The position numbers and the translations under genes were made by a program. From DATDPY01 sp964395765 (GTDB lineage: Bacteria > Bacteroidota > Bacteroidia > Cytophagales > Cyclobacteriaceae): a stretch of DNA of 8,915 bases. Below, one piece after another: positions 7,301-8,915 of this stretch; position 1 is the first letter of the stretch; each line of letters starts with the position of its first letter. The notes beneath the pieces were generated by a model. It did not search any database. It had not been told where the DNA came from and worked only from the letters and a program-made list of their open reading frames with translations. The DNA lies in assembly GCA_964395765.1 (NCBI GenBank), contig CAYNCU010000183.1:1-8915 (forward strand), written 5' to 3'.

Positions 7301-7474
7301 GTCTTTTATGCTCCTGAAAAATATTTTATGGGAAACACCTATGATACGTTGTGGTTTAATACCGTCTTCATCTGGATTATGTCAGTAATTTTGATTATCA
7401 CCTTATACTTCGATACCCTGAGATGGATGATTGACAAAAGCGGCAGGATGTTTGAACGGAAAATGAATAAATAA
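4394..7474 (+). CDS. ABCG/White-type ABC transporter fused to TerB-like and FHA-like regions
   Basis: This 1026-residue inner-membrane protein holds ATPase and permease in one chain. Residues 1-140 are helical with two acidic TerB-like units (LAEVDGISEFER; MVADNVIEDREVE). Residues about 150-235 look FHA-like (YLNN, LLSPG, VGSAV, YYSD), which would bind a phospho-peptide or a partner; this assignment is less sure. The ATPase spans about 245-470: Walker A GSSGAGKST (282-290, Lys288), Q-loop Gln329, signature SGGQRKR (389-395), Walker B VMFVDEP (408-414, Glu413) and switch His445. All key residues are present, so it should hydrolyse ATP. A CFNC pair (494-497) precedes GNVNVEQIF. Membrane segments lie near 582-602, 622-643, 668-688, 697-717, 725-748 and 986-1006, the ABC2 layout with the ATPase first, as in ABCG half-transporters. 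Residues about 749-985 form an unusually long loop, likely periplasmic. The substrate is unknown. The lipoprotein upstream is a possible partner. The stop abuts that of the opposing gene. Confidence 0.95.
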   Translation: MSEQLLKAIIRLFVLLAEVDGISEFERNTIRIFLNERLNQETALKYLEFLSQVEKEYAKFIPESESTPVRDLYTKEIIRVANQINVELAHQQKIVLMLDLVTLMVADNVIEDREVEIVNTIGKAIKVDQSDIDSLTAFAVASKSQDFNHESFLIISPDHNDIPEKAKFFLAPNLDGILTVLTIKHTTNLYFIKYLGHSNIYLNNILLSPGMIRMMSVGSAVRAKNMNTIYYSDIINSFRSEEARTKITFEAEHIQYKFRGGKIGLQDINIFEEAGTLVGLMGSSGAGKSTLLNILNGNDTPSKGRVLINGIDIHKEKEKIEGIIGYVPQDDLLMEDLTVYENLYYASKLCFSNYTEDEIHNLVNHTLINLGLSETRDLKVGSPLDKKISGGQRKRLNIGLELLREPSVMFVDEPTSGLSSRDSENIMDLLKELSLKGKLVFVVIHQPSSDIFKLFDKLVILDVGGYQIFYGNPLEAAIHFKNAFNLVDSDQGACFNCGNVNVEQIFDIIETRIVNEFGKITQERKVTPIQWYQLFREKIHIPEVEKASEKLGSTLNIPNRIKQFTIFSTRDFLSKISNTQYLIINLLEAPLLAFLLALIIRYYPKTDATSHYTFAANVNIPAYIFMSVIVALFMGLTVSAEEIIRDRKILKRESFLHLSRGSYLASKLFILFSLSAIQTFTFVIIGNSILEVRGMLLPFWLILFSSSCFANVLGLNISSSFNSAITVYILIPIILIPQLILSGVVVKFDELNPEITTRSRVPLIGEIMTSRWAFEAAMVTQFKKNNFEKNFYSYDRKMGNAEYKNLYFVPALQNALDDCNNLLEDNAPKSIREKEKDLALLRVEIGKELKIFGKDHFPDYDLLDLKTFNKNVYDKTSEFLQVLKKVYVNRYNDELNIKDKLITEMSDTPEKREAYNQLKDDYLNDRVEELVKNSNDPIRIFQQNGQLIQKIYPIFLEINNPKNLFDFRTVFYAPEKYFMGNTYDTLWFNTVFIWIMSVILIITLYFDTLRWMIDKSGRMFERKMNK

Positions 7475-8215
7475 TTAAAACAAGTTAAAACCTACGGCCA
7501 CACCCATCCACGGTTTGCCCTGGTAAATCCAGTATTTCCGGTTCTGATCGAGCAAATTATCCCATCCAACGGCAGCGCCTACAGTAAAATTCTGAACCCC
7601 CATAATAAAAGATATACCTTTCATCCAAACCAGGCCATCATACTCAATGGAAATCGCATTATTGGTCACATAAAAATTCATAGTGGTAGAACCCAATCCG
7701 GAAAAAGCGCCCATGGATAAGCCATAATGGGTTATATTTCTTTTATACGTACCCATTATCAAGGGGTCATATTTTACACTATAAATATCCTTCCTGAAAC
7801 CAAGGTACAGAACACCGTTAAAATTGGAACTGAACTGTCGCGGAAAGCTTTCGGCCGGAGGGCGGTAGGTAAATGGAATGGTAAGGAAATCTATATCGAG
7901 GCTCTGATGCGTAAATATTGATTTCTGGAAGAGGCTGTCTTCCCTTGTCGGCCGCAGAATTACATTTCTTCTTGTTGAGGTATTTACGGTATAGGTTTTA
8001 CCCTGCCTCCGCAACAAGTAGATCACTATAGAATCTGCTTCATTTTCGACATATACTTTCGTGGGTTTTGATCCGGCGAGTTTTAACTTATAAAAACCGT
8101 CGGAAAATTCATATTTGGGTGCTTGCAGAATTGAGCTACAGCTATACATCGTGAGAAAAGAAATAGCTATTACCCAATTAAAATACTTATTCAACCTTGA
8201 TCCAGATGTAAGCAT
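7475..8215 (-). CDS. Lipoprotein with beta-barrel-like C-terminal half, unknown function
   Basis: This 246-residue predicted lipoprotein has a signal sequence ending in a lipobox-like MYSC, so Cys26 is the likely lipidated residue, followed by SSILQAPKYE. Residues about 38-110 are strand-rich (KVYVENEADSIVIYL). The block SLDIDFLTIPFTYRPP is followed by alternating-residue strands with many aromatics and glycines (FNGVLYLGFRKDIYSV, HYGLSMGAFSGLGST, SIEYDGLVW, FTVGAAVGWDNLL). The chain ends WMGVAVGFNLF with a terminal phenylalanine, as in outer-membrane beta-barrel proteins. A lipid anchor combined with barrel-like strands is unusual but recurs in Bacteroidota hypothetical proteins, as far as I remember. 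The function is unknown. The gene converges on the ABC transporter with their stop codons touching, leaving no terminator space. The promoter is not clear; the gap to the upstream gene is 146 bases and contains several palindromes. Confidence 0.88.
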   Translation of the reverse strand: MLTSGSRLNKYFNWVIAISFLTMYSCSSILQAPKYEFSDGFYKLKLAGSKPTKVYVENEADSIVIYLLRRQGKTYTVNTSTRRNVILRPTREDSLFQKSIFTHQSLDIDFLTIPFTYRPPAESFPRQFSSNFNGVLYLGFRKDIYSVKYDPLIMGTYKRNITHYGLSMGAFSGLGSTTMNFYVTNNAISIEYDGLVWMKGISFIMGVQNFTVGAAVGWDNLLDQNRKYWIYQGKPWMGVAVGFNLF

Positions 8216-8287
8216 TTGTCAGGATATGTTTTGCATATTAACAATTCTCTTTAAAAATTCATAGAATTATTCACGCATCCTGCATTT

Positions 8288-8343
8288 CGGGCGTTTCGTT
8301 CCCGGGGATCATTAAAATATCCGGATACCATCCATCGATGGAT
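8288..8343. repeat. Cluster of short palindromes between two minus-strand genes
   Basis: Three separate elements lie within 56 bases: CGGG/CCCG arms (8288-8291 and 8301-8304), TATCCGGATA (8318-8327) and a perfect 14-base palindrome ATCCATCGATGGAT (8330-8343). None has a T-run on the minus strand to make a good terminator for the gene that stops at 8362. They could be operator-like sites for the gene at 7475-8215, or chance. Confidence 0.4.
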
Positions 8344-8361
8344 AAAATACTATTTACCTGA

Positions 8362-8915
8362 TTATCTTCTGGATGTGATTTCCGGGTGCATGAATTTTGA
8401 GGATAAATAATAATTTATAGCCAGTTTTCCTTTTCTACCGTAAGCGGACCGGAAATGAAATAAAGGAATTAAAACGGAGTCCCTGAAGTCTATTTTATAT
8501 TCGGTGAAATAGGTACTGTCAGTCTTTGAAAGAATATCACCATCCAGAACAAGGGTGTCACCCCTGAGACGGTATCTCCCGGTATAACTGCATATAAATT
8601 CCGTTCTCGTCATTTTAATTTCATAACGGTTATTTTCCCTGAGGATCAGAGTGGAAAGGTCACCGCAGTTACATTGAGAAGTGACGGCTTCAAATATTTT
8701 CTTTCCAGCCTCCTTTCCGGAAATCCAATAAGGAGAAATGATGTAGGTGATGAAAAATACCATGAAAATACAAATCGCTATAAAATCGAACGACCGGCGT
8801 TTCTTTCTGAATCCGATGATCTTCCTAAAAATAATGATTGCAAGAATAAGGATAAAGAAAATGGCAGATATCAAGAAATTGTAAATTCCCGAATAACCCG
8901 AACACTCTTGCGGAA
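8362..8915 (-). CDS. Two-span membrane protein with extracytoplasmic beta-rich domain, 5'-truncated
   Basis: I do not recognise a family. A TTG at 8872-8874 could serve as a start, but the frame stays open to the right edge (another 13 codons, reading PQECSGYSGIYNF), and those residues lead smoothly into the first membrane segment. I therefore treat the gene as starting beyond the window, with 183 residues visible. Two hydrophobic segments (YNFLISAIFFILILAIII and FDFIAICIFMVFFITYIIS) flank a strongly basic loop (FRKKRRS), which places that loop in the cytoplasm and the C-terminal domain outside. That domain, about 115 residues, has a CNC motif, a third cysteine in EFICSYTG, and alternating strands (GRYRLRGDTLVLDGDIL, TEYKIDF) reminiscent of lipocalin/NlpE-like small beta domains; this is only a resemblance. 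It lies 146 bases upstream of the lipoprotein gene on the same strand, so the two may share a transcript. Confidence 0.8.
   Translation of the reverse strand, partial: PQECSGYSGIYNFLISAIFFILILAIIIFRKIIGFRKKRRSFDFIAICIFMVFFITYIISPYWISGKEAGKKIFEAVTSQCNCGDLSTLILRENNRYEIKMTRTEFICSYTGRYRLRGDTLVLDGDILSKTDSTYFTEYKIDFRDSVLIPLFHFRSAYGRKGKLAINYYLSSKFMHPEITSRR

Noticed and set aside
8224..8238. ATATG/CATAT inverted repeat upstream of the minus-strand lipoprotein gene
   Set aside because: Five-base AT-rich arms are expected by chance in such sequence.

Overview
The window looks like chromosomal DNA of a Bacteroidota bacterium, probably Bacteroidales or Marinilabiliales-like; this is an inference. The signs are exported proteins whose signal peptides end in 'AQ', lipoproteins with SCGG or SCSS lipoboxes, starts with little Shine-Dalgarno sequence, AT-rich gaps, and three sites fitting the Bacteroidota promoter pattern (TTTG-like -33, about 19-21 bases, TAnnTTTG -7). 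No transposase, integrase, CRISPR array, tRNA or rRNA was seen.

Layout. Bases 1-1098 are the 3' part of a ComEC/Rec2-type DNA-uptake channel gene that starts before the window. At 1184-1720 and 2807-3337 lie two related genes for small secreted proteins of unknown function. Between them is a gap of about 600 bases holding a candidate minus-strand small RNA (promoter at 2058-2090, hairpins, intrinsic terminator at 1897-1925), then a small minus-strand gene (2317-2574) with its own promoter. A 299-residue lipoprotein gene (3402-4301) ends at a strong intrinsic terminator. Next is a 1026-residue ABC transporter (4394-7474) with an N-terminal TerB-like helical region, an FHA-like region, an ABCG/White-type ATPase, six membrane segments and a large loop outside the cytoplasm. 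It ends directly against the stop of a minus-strand lipoprotein/beta-barrel-like gene (7475-8215). The last gene (minus, from 8362) encodes a two-span membrane protein with a C-terminal extracytoplasmic domain. Its reading frame runs off the right edge.

How they may work together. Apart from comEC, nearly everything is cell-envelope biology of unknown function. The most plausible working unit is the lipoprotein at 3402-4301 plus the TerB/FHA/ABC fusion: a regulated exporter or envelope-remodelling machine with a lipid-anchored partner. The terminator between them argues against simple co-transcription, so this pairing is inference. The secreted paralogues and the candidate RNA are the least explained parts.
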